This document shows, piece by piece, positions 51,784 through 60,528 of a stretch of DNA of 64,000 nt (the stretch's first letter is position 1; the number at the start of each line of letters is the position of its first letter). A model generated the notes under the pieces. The model made no database searches. It had not been told where the DNA came from and was given only the letters and a program-made list of their open reading frames with translations. The translations under genes were made by a program, and so were the position numbers. The stretch covers positions 434,001 through 498,000 of the forward strand of contig NZ_JACHDR010000001.1 in NCBI RefSeq assembly GCF_014201135.1, read 5' to 3'. The DNA comes from Neomicrococcus aestuarii. Its GTDB lineage: Bacteria > Actinomycetota > Actinomycetes > Actinomycetales > Micrococcaceae.

Positions 51784-53109
51784 TTGCGGGTGGAACGGAT
51801 TGACGGGGGAGCGCAGACAAAACTGCGGCATCCGTTTGACCGGCTAATCTGGAAGAAAACAATCAGGGGAAGGTGTAGAGCGATCTACTCATCAATTGTG
51901 CGGCGGGCAAAACCGGCCACCATCATTCTGGAATTACTATTGGTGGCTTTAGCGGTCTGGTTGATTCTCAACAAGAATCCCACCGGCTTGGACTTGGAGG
52001 TTTATCGTGAGGGCGGACTGGCTCTACTTAACAATCCTTCCTCACTCTACGACCCGTATTTAGGTGCCGTAGGTGACCCCGGTCTGCCGTTTACTTACCC
52101 ACCATTCGCCGCACTCCTGTTTGTGCCGATCGCGCTTGTGCCCTTCTCGGTTGCTTACCTCATCTCCAATGTGGCATCAATTATTGCGGTGCTCTATGTG
52201 GGTAAGGATCTTTCCGAGCGACTAGTGGCCAGATGGCCGCAATTGCAGCCGTGGGTCACCACGCTCACGGTCAGTGCCGTCATGATGATTTCCGGTCCGT
52301 TCAGGGACACCATTGGCTTCGGGCAAATCAATATCTTGATCTTCGCGGCGTGCTACCTCACGTTTGTGAAGTTCAAGTCGTTGACGCCGTTCGTGATCAC
52401 CGTTGGTGTCTTCGCTGGTATCAAGCTGACACCCATTGCGTTCCTGATCCTCCCGTTCGCCATGAAGAAGTGGCGTGCTGTTGCAATCGGTATTGCTGCT
52501 TTCATTGGAACGCAGCTCATTGGCTTCATCGCATCCTCGCAGAACACCATTCACTATTGGACCGACGTGCTCCGCGATCCCTCGCGTGTGGGCGGCATTG
52601 ACTACATCGATAACGTCTCCATTCAGGCCGTCCTTGAACGTGCGGGTCAATCGCAAGCGCTGTGGTTTGTCATCGCGCTCATTGTGGGCCTTTCCTTCGT
52701 TGCGTTGCTCTGGAAGGTCGCGCCTCATTTGGACCGCGTTGCTCTCCTTGGAATCGCGTCTGCCTGCCCCGTCTTGGTATCGCCCGTGAGCTGGTCTCAT
52801 CACTGGGTGTGGTGGCCCGTTATTGCCTATGGCTGGATTTCACTTGTGGCATCGGCTCCGAAGGCAGTGAAATATCTCACGTGGGCGCTGACTGCGCTTT
52901 CTTCCCTTGCGCTGATTCTTTCGCCTAAGTACGTCTCGCTTATGTTTGGTGTCTACGCGGATGGGGAAGTAGTTCCGGCCTGGGGTTACATCGCCCCAAC
53001 ATTGCCTGTTATTGCCAACATTATTTGCCTCTACTTGGGCTTTTTCGCGCGCCAGAATGCGCCTGGAGGGCAGCCGGACGCACACTCCGATCAAAGGGCC
53101 ACCGCCTAG
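51784..53109 (+). CDS. GT87-family membrane mannosyltransferase (PimE-like)
   Basis: The 441-residue multi-pass protein has about ten hydrophobic segments. The first loop holds the motif LDLEVYREGGLALL with the acidic residues of GT-C enzymes, followed by PFTYPPFAALLFVP, the GT87/DUF2029 hallmark. SWSHHWVWWP in a later loop is also characteristic. Such enzymes move mannose from polyprenyl-phosphate-mannose onto lipid or glycan acceptors. The TTG at 51784 or GTG at 51790 may be the start. Confidence 0.8.
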   Translation: MRVERIDGGAQTKLRHPFDRLIWKKTIRGRCRAIYSSIVRRAKPATIILELLLVALAVWLILNKNPTGLDLEVYREGGLALLNNPSSLYDPYLGAVGDPGLPFTYPPFAALLFVPIALVPFSVAYLISNVASIIAVLYVGKDLSERLVARWPQLQPWVTTLTVSAVMMISGPFRDTIGFGQINILIFAACYLTFVKFKSLTPFVITVGVFAGIKLTPIAFLILPFAMKKWRAVAIGIAAFIGTQLIGFIASSQNTIHYWTDVLRDPSRVGGIDYIDNVSIQAVLERAGQSQALWFVIALIVGLSFVALLWKVAPHLDRVALLGIASACPVLVSPVSWSHHWVWWPVIAYGWISLVASAPKAVKYLTWALTALSSLALILSPKYVSLMFGVYADGEVVPAWGYIAPTLPVIANIICLYLGFFARQNAPGGQPDAHSDQRATA

Positions 53110-53339
53110 TCAGACCATCGCTGGGGCCGAGGGTGGCCGCTGGACGTCACCTCGGGGCGCCGCGGAGGTAAGGCTTTGAACATCACTCTCGCCGGTTGAA
53201 AATAAGTGGGAACTATTCTCATTATCCATGCGTTTGCATATATCGATGGCCCATCATGACAGCCCGAAAAGGTTCTGACTGCCAGGCTATCTGTCCGCAG
53301 GCGAAGGCATTGCGGAGTGATTTTACAAAGAGGCTAAAA

Positions 53340-54125
53340 ATGTCTGACATCAAAGTCGCTATGGTCACCGGTGCAGCTCAGGGTATCGGTCGCGGTATCG
53401 CGCTGAAGCTCGCTGCTGACGGATTCGATATTGCTGTTGCCGATATGGCATTCCAGGAAGAAAAGGGTCGCGGCGTCGTCGCCGAGATTGAAGCGTTGGG
53501 CCGCAAGGCAATCTTCGTTTCTGCCGACGTTTCCAAGCGTGAAGAGGTTGCCGCAGCTGTAGACAAGGCTGCTGCAGAGCTGGGAAGCTTCGACGTCATG
53601 GTTAACAACGCTGGCATCGTGGGCCAGGTTGCTCCGATCGCTGAGATCACCGAAGAGTCGATGCAGAAGGTCTTCGCTGTCAACGTGAACAGCGTCCTGT
53701 GGGGAATCCAGGCTGCCGCTGCAAAGTTCATTGAGCTTGGCAAGAAGGGCCGCATTATTTCTGCTGCCTCCATCGCAGCCATCAAGGGCTTCCCAATTCT
53801 TGCCCCATACACGGCTTCCAAGTTTGCCGTCCGCGGTATCACACAGGTTGCCTCGCAGGAACTCGCCGTGCACGGCATCACCGTCAACGCCTACGCTCCT
53901 GGCATCGTTGGCACCAGCCTCTGGGAAGATCTCGACAAGAAGCTTGCCGCAATCACTGGCAAGCCTGTTGGTCAGAACCTCAAGGAGAATGTGGACAGCA
54001 TTAGCCTTGGCCGCATCGAAACCCCTGAAGACGTCGCCGGCGTTGTGTCGTTCTTCGCAAGCCCTAACGCTGAGTATGTCACCGGTCAGGTTCTCCTGGT
54101 TGACGGCGGAATGCTCTACAACTAA
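53340..54125 (+). CDS. Acetoin/diacetyl reductase (short-chain dehydrogenase)
   Basis: The 261-residue SDR has the NAD site TGAAQGIGRGIA at residues 10-21, VNNAGIVG, catalytic Ser in SAASIAA and YTASK, and ends LLVDGGMLYN. Overall it matches diacetyl/acetoin reductases and meso-butanediol dehydrogenases (ButA/BudC). ATG 53340 follows AAAGAGG. The 230-base leader has an A/T-rich stretch (53196-53230) that may hold its promoter. Confidence 0.85.
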   Translation: MSDIKVAMVTGAAQGIGRGIALKLAADGFDIAVADMAFQEEKGRGVVAEIEALGRKAIFVSADVSKREEVAAAVDKAAAELGSFDVMVNNAGIVGQVAPIAEITEESMQKVFAVNVNSVLWGIQAAAAKFIELGKKGRIISAASIAAIKGFPILAPYTASKFAVRGITQVASQELAVHGITVNAYAPGIVGTSLWEDLDKKLAAITGKPVGQNLKENVDSISLGRIETPEDVAGVVSFFASPNAEYVTGQVLLVDGGMLYN

Positions 54126-54180
54126 TCCACTCATTTCCGGAGTTGTCCGCCAGTGACGGAAACCGGTAGAGGGCATCTGC

Positions 54181-54212
54181 AGGCCGCCATCCTCATTTCT
54201 GGATGGCGGCCT
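54181..54212 (+). terminator. Hairpin after the reductase gene
   Basis: A perfect 12-bp stem (AGGCCGCCATCC with its complement) around an 8-base loop. There is no strong T-run. Confidence 0.6.
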
Positions 54213-54288
54213 TCGCTCGTCCAAAACTGCTTCAGCACGTTTTCGCCCACAATTTCTATGCATCGTAGAAGTTTGGCAGAATGTCCCC

Positions 54289-54915
54289 ATGGCCAGTCCC
54301 ACCGCTCCTCGCGTAGTGCGTGGACTGACGACTGCGCTGATGGCAACACTCGTTGCGCTGATTGCCCACCTAGCTGGTGGGGGCGATATGCCGGGACTGG
54401 CAGGTATTGCCGTTCCGTTTCTGTTGTCCCTCCCTTTTTCACTGGCTCCTGCGGGCAAAAAGCTTTCAGTGGTGCGAACGTCGCTCGCGGTGGCCATTAG
54501 CCAAATTCTTTTCCACGCACTCTTCGTGCTTGGAACTCCGATTCCAGCGTCGCCGTCGTCTGAGGCGTCTTTGATCGGCGCACACGCGCATCATGGTACG
54601 TACGCCCCGGCTCTCGCAGATAGCCATATCAGCTTGTTGAGCGCAGGGGAAACCATGTGGGCCGGCCACGTGCTTGCTGGTGCTATCACGGTGGCCTATT
54701 TGCTGGGCGGCGATCAGCTGTTGCGCCAGCTTCGTTCTCTTCCAGCCTGCTTAGATTGCGTCACTCGGCGCCTTTTGCGGCTCTTCTTGGCCGTTTTTGC
54801 TCCGGTCGGCACAGTTCCTGCCGTGCCGGCTACGGACACGCACGTTTCGCTGGCTTCGCAGACAGTTCTGCGGTCAGTACGACGACGTGGCCCGCCTTTC
54901 ATTCTCGCCGCTTAG
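54289..54915 (+). CDS. His-containing membrane protein of a copper-chaperone locus
   Basis: The 208-residue protein has about four hydrophobic segments, an external loop with GAHAHHGTYAPALADSH that could bind copper, and an SLPACLDCVTRR cysteine pair. Proteins of this type often precede PCuAC chaperones in actinobacteria. It lies 100 bases before the PCuAC gene. The function is inferred from position. Confidence 0.6.
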   Translation: MASPTAPRVVRGLTTALMATLVALIAHLAGGGDMPGLAGIAVPFLLSLPFSLAPAGKKLSVVRTSLAVAISQILFHALFVLGTPIPASPSSEASLIGAHAHHGTYAPALADSHISLLSAGETMWAGHVLAGAITVAYLLGGDQLLRQLRSLPACLDCVTRRLLRLFLAVFAPVGTVPAVPATDTHVSLASQTVLRSVRRRGPPFILAA

Positions 54916-55014
54916 TTCCGGCCAACATCCATTTTTAGAGCCGTTCCACGCGCAGGGCATCGCTATGCTCCCGTGGTTTGTTGGCGTCCACTTTTTGGTT
55001 TGAAAGGCACTACC

Positions 55015-55560
55015 TTGACCCGCAATTCCTTCACTCTTTCCTTCAGCAAACTCTCTGCAGGGGCGGCCATCATGGCGCTCGCACTCAGCGGTTGCTCCGC
55101 TGGTAGCGGCGGGACCAATACTCAGCCCGCGTCAAACGCCTCAACCTCCTCCACTTCCTCCGCCTCGGCGGCAAGACTCAGCGTCAAAGACCCTTGGATC
55201 AAGGCCGTTAGCTCCGGTATGACCGCAGGTTTCGGCATCATCTCCAACACCACGGATCAGCCGTTGCAGATTGTGGCGGCATCGTCAGAGGTAGCCGCCG
55301 AGATCCAGCTTCATGAGACCACTGCGGGATCAGGCGGAACCATGACCATGCGCGAAGTCGACGGCGGCTTCACTATCCCCGCACAGGGTGACGTGGTTCT
55401 AGCGCCCGGTGCGAACCATCTGATGTTCATGGGCGTGAAATCCGCACTGAACGCAGGGGATGACGTCACCATCACGTTGACGTTTGCAGATGGATCGACG
55501 TTTACGTACACAGCTCCTGTCAAGGACTTCGCAGGAGCCAATGAGAACTATGAGCACTAA
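55015..55560 (+). CDS. PCuAC periplasmic copper chaperone lipoprotein
   Basis: The 181-residue protein starts at TTG 55015 and has a lipoprotein signal ending LALSGCSAG. The PCuAC domain shows a His in QLHETT, Met in GTMTMREV, and ANHLMFMG, the Cu(I) ligand set. It would deliver copper outside the membrane. Its end overlaps the DyP peroxidase start by 20 bases. Confidence 0.88.
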   Translation: MTRNSFTLSFSKLSAGAAIMALALSGCSAGSGGTNTQPASNASTSSTSSASAARLSVKDPWIKAVSSGMTAGFGIISNTTDQPLQIVAASSEVAAEIQLHETTAGSGGTMTMREVDGGFTIPAQGDVVLAPGANHLMFMGVKSALNAGDDVTITLTFADGSTFTYTAPVKDFAGANENYEH

Positions 55561-56782
55561 TCCAGCATCTATAAGCCGTCAGGGCCCCACTCGTCGCAGA
55601 CTCCTCCTCGGCGGGGGAGCGGCAGGTGTGGGAGTCCTCGGGACGCTGTCAGCTCAGCAGCTTGTTGCTCCGTCGTCGGCTGCCGAAACGCAGACTCCGC
55701 TAAATGGCGAAGAGCGCATTCCGTTCTTTGGCGATCATCAGGCGGGAATCACCACCGCTCCGCAGGCGCACGCGCTCTTCGTTGCACTGACGCTCGCACG
55801 GGCCACCGACGGCGCGGGGCTGAAACGAATGTTCAGGCTCATCTCTGACGACGCGGCTCGTCTCACCCAAGGACAGCCTGCGCTTGCAGATACCGAGCCC
55901 GAGCTTGCGCAGAACCCTGCCCGGCTCACTATCACTTTCGGGGTGAGCCGCCACGCGGTCCAGCTTGCCGGAAAACAACCGCCGAATTGGCTCAAGGATC
56001 TTCCAGCCTTCAGCATTGATCGTTTGGAAAAGAAGTTCTCGGGTGGCGACATCTTCATCCAGTTCGCCTCCGATGACCCGCTGATTGTGGCGCATGCATC
56101 GCGGATGATCCTTAAAGACGCGCGTCGCTTCGCCAGCATCGCCTGGTCCCAGCGAGGATTCCGTCGCGCCCACGGAAGCGTGACCGCAGGAACCACCATG
56201 CGTAATCTGTTCGGCCAAGTGGACGGCACCAGCAATCCGCAGCCCAGCGACCCCGACTTCGATGCCTTGGTCTGGGAACCGCAAGGCTGGCTACGGAACG
56301 GAAGCAGCGTCGTCGTCCGCAAAATCAGTATGGATCTGGATAAATGGGACGAACTGGACCGTAGCGGGCGCGAGCAATCCGTGGGTCGCTACTTATCAAA
56401 CGGGGCGCCGCTCACGAGCTCCCCGCATGACCCGGCTGCGGAGTTTGAGGTCCCGAACTTCGAGGCAACCACGGCTGGGGGATTGAAAGTTATTCCGGAG
56501 TTCTCCCACGTGGCACGCTCGCGTAGTGCGGTTCCGGGTGAGCGGATTCTTCGCCGTTCCTACAATTACGACGACGCTCCCACCGGTTCGGAGGTCTCTA
56601 ACGCCGGCTTGATCTTCATTTCGTATCAAGCCGATGTTGATCGACAATACGTTCCCCTGCAGCACCGCCTAGATGAACTGGACCTACTGAATCAGTGGAC
56701 CACGCCTATCGGGTCGGCGGTCTTCGCGATATTGCCGGGGTGCCATGAAGGAGGGTTCGTGGGCGAAACGCTCTTTGGGTAG
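55541..56782 (+). CDS. Tat-exported DyP-type haem peroxidase
   Basis: The 413-residue protein has a Tat signal (TRRRLLLGGGAAGVGVLGTL) and the DyP motif GQVDGTSNPQP, with the haem-ligand region in the C-terminal half (IPEFSHVARSRS). ATG 55541 has GGAG five bases upstream; ATG 55550 is the alternative. The strong overlap with the PCuAC gene indicates coupled expression. EfeB-type deferrochelatase activity is possible, but no EfeU/EfeO is nearby. Confidence 0.88.
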   Translation: MRTMSTNPASISRQGPTRRRLLLGGGAAGVGVLGTLSAQQLVAPSSAAETQTPLNGEERIPFFGDHQAGITTAPQAHALFVALTLARATDGAGLKRMFRLISDDAARLTQGQPALADTEPELAQNPARLTITFGVSRHAVQLAGKQPPNWLKDLPAFSIDRLEKKFSGGDIFIQFASDDPLIVAHASRMILKDARRFASIAWSQRGFRRAHGSVTAGTTMRNLFGQVDGTSNPQPSDPDFDALVWEPQGWLRNGSSVVVRKISMDLDKWDELDRSGREQSVGRYLSNGAPLTSSPHDPAAEFEVPNFEATTAGGLKVIPEFSHVARSRSAVPGERILRRSYNYDDAPTGSEVSNAGLIFISYQADVDRQYVPLQHRLDELDLLNQWTTPIGSAVFAILPGCHEGGFVGETLFG

Positions 56783-56887
56783 CTCGTTACCTCAACATGA
56801 AGGCGATTCTCCACACCCTTTTGGTGATTTGAATAGTTGTTGGTTCAATGAACTTTTCATCGCTTAAAAATAATGTTTGGGGAATTA

Positions 56888-58156
56888 ATGATTTTCAAAG
56901 AGACATCCGTGAGCTCTAGGCTCATGGCCGGTCTGGCCATCGGGTCGCTGTTGCTCACGGGCTGTTCCGGCGGCGCAGGCAACTCTGCCAGCGCCGCCTC
57001 GGCATCCGGGGAATCTGCTAGTCAGGCGGCAATTGCCGCGCAGCAAGGACAGAGAGAGGCTGCTAGCAACGATGGCGATCAGTCCTACGAGGACACCGGA
57101 ACTGTCATCCGTGTGATCGATGGCGACACCGTAGACGCCACCGTGAACGGAGCCGAGACCCGTATTCGACTTCTCAACATTGATACGCCAGAAACCAAGC
57201 ACCCAAACGAGCCCATCCAGTGCTTGGGTCCCGAGGCGACGGAGTATCTTGAAAGCCGGCTCGCGCCCGGCGACGAGATCGGGCTCGAGTATGACGTTGA
57301 ACGACTAGACCGTTATGGTCGCACTCTTGCAGGCGTCTACGAATCCGGAACGCTCGTCAACGCCGACATCGCAGCCATGGGACTCGGCGTAGCGGTGCTG
57401 TTTGAGCCCAACCGACGTTTCTATCAAGAAGTGTTGGAAGCTCAGAAGAAGGCTGAAGATCAGGGTGCGGGACTATTCAACCCGGCCATTGACTGCACGC
57501 TTCCAGGTCAACTTGCTGGACCGTTGGCGCCGCTTGAAGCCGCACCGGTGGATCCCACGAGCATCGCAACTGCGGCTGCCGCGCTGGCCTCGATCGATGT
57601 CTCCATCAAAACCGCCAAGCGTCTCATCGGACTGATTGGTTCGGCCGTACCGGGACCGGAGGCAGCTAATCGGCCTCTCTACGGAGTTAACAAGGCTTTA
57701 GGAACCAGCGACGCTGGCCGAGCGCAGAAGGCGCTCGCATCGGGACAGAAGTCTCGTGCATCCATCAACGCAAAGCTGGAAAAGTTGCAAGCGGCAGCGC
57801 AAGCGAAGAAGGAAGCTGCCGAGCGTAAAGCGGCGGCGGCAGCCGAAGCCAAGCGACAAGCAGCCGCAGCTGCAGAAGCGAAGAGGCAAGCCGTGATTCG
57901 AGCTGAAGCCCAACGAAAAGCCGCCGTTGCGGCCGAGGCAGAACGAAAAGCTGCGGCGGCGGCTGAAGCACGTCGCCAGGCCGCTGCTGCAGAAGCTGCT
58001 CGTCAGGCTGCCGCTGCTGAGGCGGCCCGTCGGGCCCAGCAGCAACAGCAGCAACAACAACAGCAACCGCGGCAACAACCATCCAACCCTTACCCGGGCT
58101 ACACCGGGCCACGTTGCTACGCTCCCGGCGGGCAATCCTGGAAGCCGTGCCCCTAA
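56888..58156 (+). CDS. Thermonuclease-like lipoprotein with Ala-rich coiled-coil tail
   Basis: The 422-residue protein starts at ATG 56888 (GGGGA upstream; ATG 56873 is possible), with a lipobox LLTGCSG. The nuclease domain (about residues 75-205) has RVIDGDTVDA, IRLLNIDTPE and DRYGRTLAGV, the SNase catalytic Arg/Glu set. A long region (about 295-385) repeats A/E/K/R/Q units such as EAKRQAAAAAEAKRQA, then ten glutamines, and a Cys-containing end (GPRCYAPGGQSWKPCP) that may bind the cell wall. It would degrade external DNA or RNA while held at the surface. Confidence 0.85.
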   Translation: MIFKETSVSSRLMAGLAIGSLLLTGCSGGAGNSASAASASGESASQAAIAAQQGQREAASNDGDQSYEDTGTVIRVIDGDTVDATVNGAETRIRLLNIDTPETKHPNEPIQCLGPEATEYLESRLAPGDEIGLEYDVERLDRYGRTLAGVYESGTLVNADIAAMGLGVAVLFEPNRRFYQEVLEAQKKAEDQGAGLFNPAIDCTLPGQLAGPLAPLEAAPVDPTSIATAAAALASIDVSIKTAKRLIGLIGSAVPGPEAANRPLYGVNKALGTSDAGRAQKALASGQKSRASINAKLEKLQAAAQAKKEAAERKAAAAAEAKRQAAAAAEAKRQAVIRAEAQRKAAVAAEAERKAAAAAEARRQAAAAEAARQAAAAEAARRAQQQQQQQQQQPRQQPSNPYPGYTGPRCYAPGGQSWKPCP

Positions 58157-58210
58157 CCTCGCCTCAGCGGTAAATTCAGAGCGCTAAACAGGGGTGCTGA
58201 TAACTAAATG

Positions 58211-58250
58211 ACGACGACGCAAGCCGAGGAGATCCGCGCGTCGTTGCTTG
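58211..58250. repeat. Degenerate ACGACGACGC palindrome
   Basis: ACGACGACGCAAGC at 58211 is partly mirrored by GCGTCGTTGCTTG ending about 58250. Pairing is imperfect. It belongs to the hairpin family at 6581, 17031 and 25431. Confidence 0.35.
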
Positions 58251-58321
58251 TGTAGGGCGTCAATACCCCCGAATGCTATGTACCAAGTGGGCGTCGCATA
58301 GAGCACAACGTCGATTCAACA

Positions 58322-58359
58322 AAGAAAGAGGAGGAGCCTGATGGCTCCTCCTCTTTCTT
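58322..58359. terminator. 17-bp perfect bidirectional terminator
   Basis: Arms 58322-58338 and 58343-58359 pair perfectly (AAGAAAGAGGAGGAGCC) with a 4-base loop; the A/T-rich outer ends give U-tracts on both strands. It separates the convergent nuclease and DoxX genes. Confidence 0.85.
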
Positions 58360-58376
58360 ACGTCAGGGGGCGAAAA

Positions 58377-58814
58377 CTAGGCAAGCTTGGAAACGGCTCC
58401 GCTACGGTTCGCGAATGCAGCCTGGTCGATGGAGTACTTTCCTGGGCCAACAAGAGCCAAAGTGACGGCTACGACAGCAAGAATAAGAACCAGCTCGTAG
58501 CCGCCCTTTTCTGCGTAGATGCCAGCGCCAGCGTGCACCATGAAGAGTGCGCCGAGCATCTGAACGGTAGCAAGAATTGCTACTGGGCGGACCAAGAATC
58601 CGATGATCAAGAGGATGCCGCCAACAATTTCAAAGGTCGCAACAAGGGGAGCAACGAATTCTGCTGCTGGAATACCCATCTGAACGAAGGCGCCTTGCGT
58701 TCCAGGGATCGTGTATTCGCTGTATTTCTGGAGTCCATGCGCAACCATGATGAAGCCGAGCGCGAGGCGAAGAACAAGACGTGCTACGTGCTGAAGTGTT
58801 TGTGATGAAGTCAT
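58377..58814 (-). CDS. DoxX-family membrane protein
   Basis: The 145-residue protein has four hydrophobic segments with the family pattern RLVLRLALGFIMVAHGLQKY, then PLVATFEIVGGILLIIGFLVRP and ILATVQMLGALFMVHA. ATG 58814 was chosen because homology begins with the first helix. The DoxX family includes quinone-linked and redox-stress membrane proteins; the exact function is unknown. It is downstream of the DUF1304 gene on the same strand. Confidence 0.88.
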   Translation of the reverse strand: MTSSQTLQHVARLVLRLALGFIMVAHGLQKYSEYTIPGTQGAFVQMGIPAAEFVAPLVATFEIVGGILLIIGFLVRPVAILATVQMLGALFMVHAGAGIYAEKGGYELVLILAVVAVTLALVGPGKYSIDQAAFANRSGAVSKLA

Positions 58815-58881
58815 ATCACCACAGTAGAGGCGTTTGATTGAACTTTCAACTAATGAAACTTCAATCAATGAGTCGCTTGTG

Positions 58882-59267
58882 TCATACCAAAAGACCGAAC
58901 GTCAACGCGAGGACGCTCAAGAGCGGAAAGAGACCCTGCTTGATATCGGCGGACGCCTTGTCTGGACTCGACGCCAGCAGCACCAAAGCGGCGGCCACCA
59001 TGGAGCCCGCGCCTGCGAAGATGAGCGCTGCACCGACGGCAAGATTGCCAGAGACAAAAATACAATTCCCGTAACAGTCACGATGGCAAGGAACAGATTG
59101 TAGAAGCCCTGATTGAAGGCCATTTCCTTGGTAGCCAGCGCTTCGGCCTCGCTGATCCCGAACGTGGCTCGTATTTTGGGCTTAGTCCACGCCACCGATT
59201 CCATGTAAAAGATATAGACATGCAGGAGAGCGGCGAGCCCGCCCAGTACCAGTGCAACAACAGTCAT
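58882..59267 (-). pseudogene. DUF1304 membrane protein, frameshifted
   Basis: From ATG 59267 (GGAGT upstream) the frame reads TVVALVLGGLAALLHVYIFYMESVAWT and on to GIVFLSLA, matching DUF1304, then shifts. Restoring one base at about 59048 (CC to CCC on the plus strand) continues as GNLAVGAALIFAGAGSMVAAALVLL to a stop at 58882, giving about 129 residues with four membrane segments. The break is a single-base deletion or a base-call error. Confidence 0.8.
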
Positions 59268-59338
59268 TTCAGTACTCCTTGAGGCGGGATGATGTTCACA
59301 CTTCACCATGAAGATCCTGGTAAGACAACACGGGCGAG

Positions 59339-60520
59339 ATGACATATTCTCAACGCGTGCAAAATGATTCATTGAACGTTGCTGAACGTAGCGCCACTGT
59401 CGCCGTGATTGGTGCCGGTCAAGCGGGCCTTTCTGCCGGCTTCCATCTCAAAAAGCGGGGGTTCTTAAGCGCACTCGGTGCCCCGTCAGAGACGACACAA
59501 GGCACTGCCGAGCTGGCGGTGGACTCAGAAAAGACCTTCGTGATGTTTGACGCTAATCCTGCGCCCGGGGGAGCCTGGCAGCATCGTTGGGATTCTTTGC
59601 TCATGGACTCTGTTAACGGGATCTTCGATCTTCCGGGTTTTCCGCAGCCACCAGCAGATCCGAAGAGCCGCAGCAACGAAGCAGTTCCCGCGTACTTCGC
59701 TGCATTTGAGCAAGAATTCCAGCTACCCATTCAGCGTCCGGTTACCGTCAACACCGTCACGAGAGATCAGCTCACCCAAGAGTTTGTCATTGACACGACT
59801 GCTGGAACATGGCGGGTCAAAGCGCTCATCAATGCGACGGGGACGTGGGATAACCCCCGGATTCCGGAGATTCCAGGCCTTGAGACGTTCACCGGCTTGC
59901 AGTTGCACACGCATGAGTATCAATCTGCGGAGGTGTTCAGTGGAAAGCGCGTCGCCGTCGTAGGCGCAGGAATTTCCGCGATCGAGCATTTGGCGGAAAT
60001 TTCGGAGATGACGACGACGCTGTGGTACGTCCGTAGGACCCCCGATTTCCGTACGGATAAATTTGAGCCCGAAGTGACGGGTCGAGAAACCATCGCGAAA
60101 GTCGTGGCTGATGTTGAAGCCGGTAAGCCGACCGGCAGTGTGGTGTCCTACACGGGACTCTCGCTTGAAAACAAGTACGCCAAACAAGCCAAGGCTAACG
60201 GGGCGCTGGACTGGCGCAAGATGTTTACAGCAGTGGAACCCTGCGGGGTCCGCGAGGCTGACGGTACGTTTACCAGCGTGGACGCCATCATGTGGGCGAC
60301 GGGTTTCAAGCCGGCTATCCATCACCTTGACCCGTTGAACCTCCACAATGATTTGGGTGGTATTCAGCTTGAAGGCACCCACCCGGTCGGTGAACCACTC
60401 ATCCACCTCATTGGTTTCGGTCCGTCATCGTCCACCGTGGGTGCAAACCGCGCCGGCCGAGCCGCTGTGGCATCCCTTGCTCGAGAGCTAGCCGCACAAC
60501 AAACGGTTGGAAGTCGATAG
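59339..60520 (+). CDS. FAD-dependent flavin monooxygenase-like oxidoreductase
   Basis: The 393-residue protein has an FAD site VIGAGQAGLSAG at residues 24-35, an NAD(P) site VVGAGISAIEHLAE near 207, and the late ATGFKPAI motif. The PGGAWQHRWDSL segment is typical of the group. It probably oxidises a small thiol, amine or ketone with NADPH. It diverges from the DUF1304 gene. Confidence 0.85.
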   Translation: MTYSQRVQNDSLNVAERSATVAVIGAGQAGLSAGFHLKKRGFLSALGAPSETTQGTAELAVDSEKTFVMFDANPAPGGAWQHRWDSLLMDSVNGIFDLPGFPQPPADPKSRSNEAVPAYFAAFEQEFQLPIQRPVTVNTVTRDQLTQEFVIDTTAGTWRVKALINATGTWDNPRIPEIPGLETFTGLQLHTHEYQSAEVFSGKRVAVVGAGISAIEHLAEISEMTTTLWYVRRTPDFRTDKFEPEVTGRETIAKVVADVEAGKPTGSVVSYTGLSLENKYAKQAKANGALDWRKMFTAVEPCGVREADGTFTSVDAIMWATGFKPAIHHLDPLNLHNDLGGIQLEGTHPVGEPLIHLIGFGPSSSTVGANRAGRAAVASLARELAAQQTVGSR

Positions 60521-60528
60521 GCGAAACG

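Noticed and set aside
57779-58070. Tandem short repeats in the nuclease gene as a CRISPR or minisatellite
   Set aside because: They are in-frame codon repeats encoding an Ala-rich coiled coil, without uniform repeat/spacer units.
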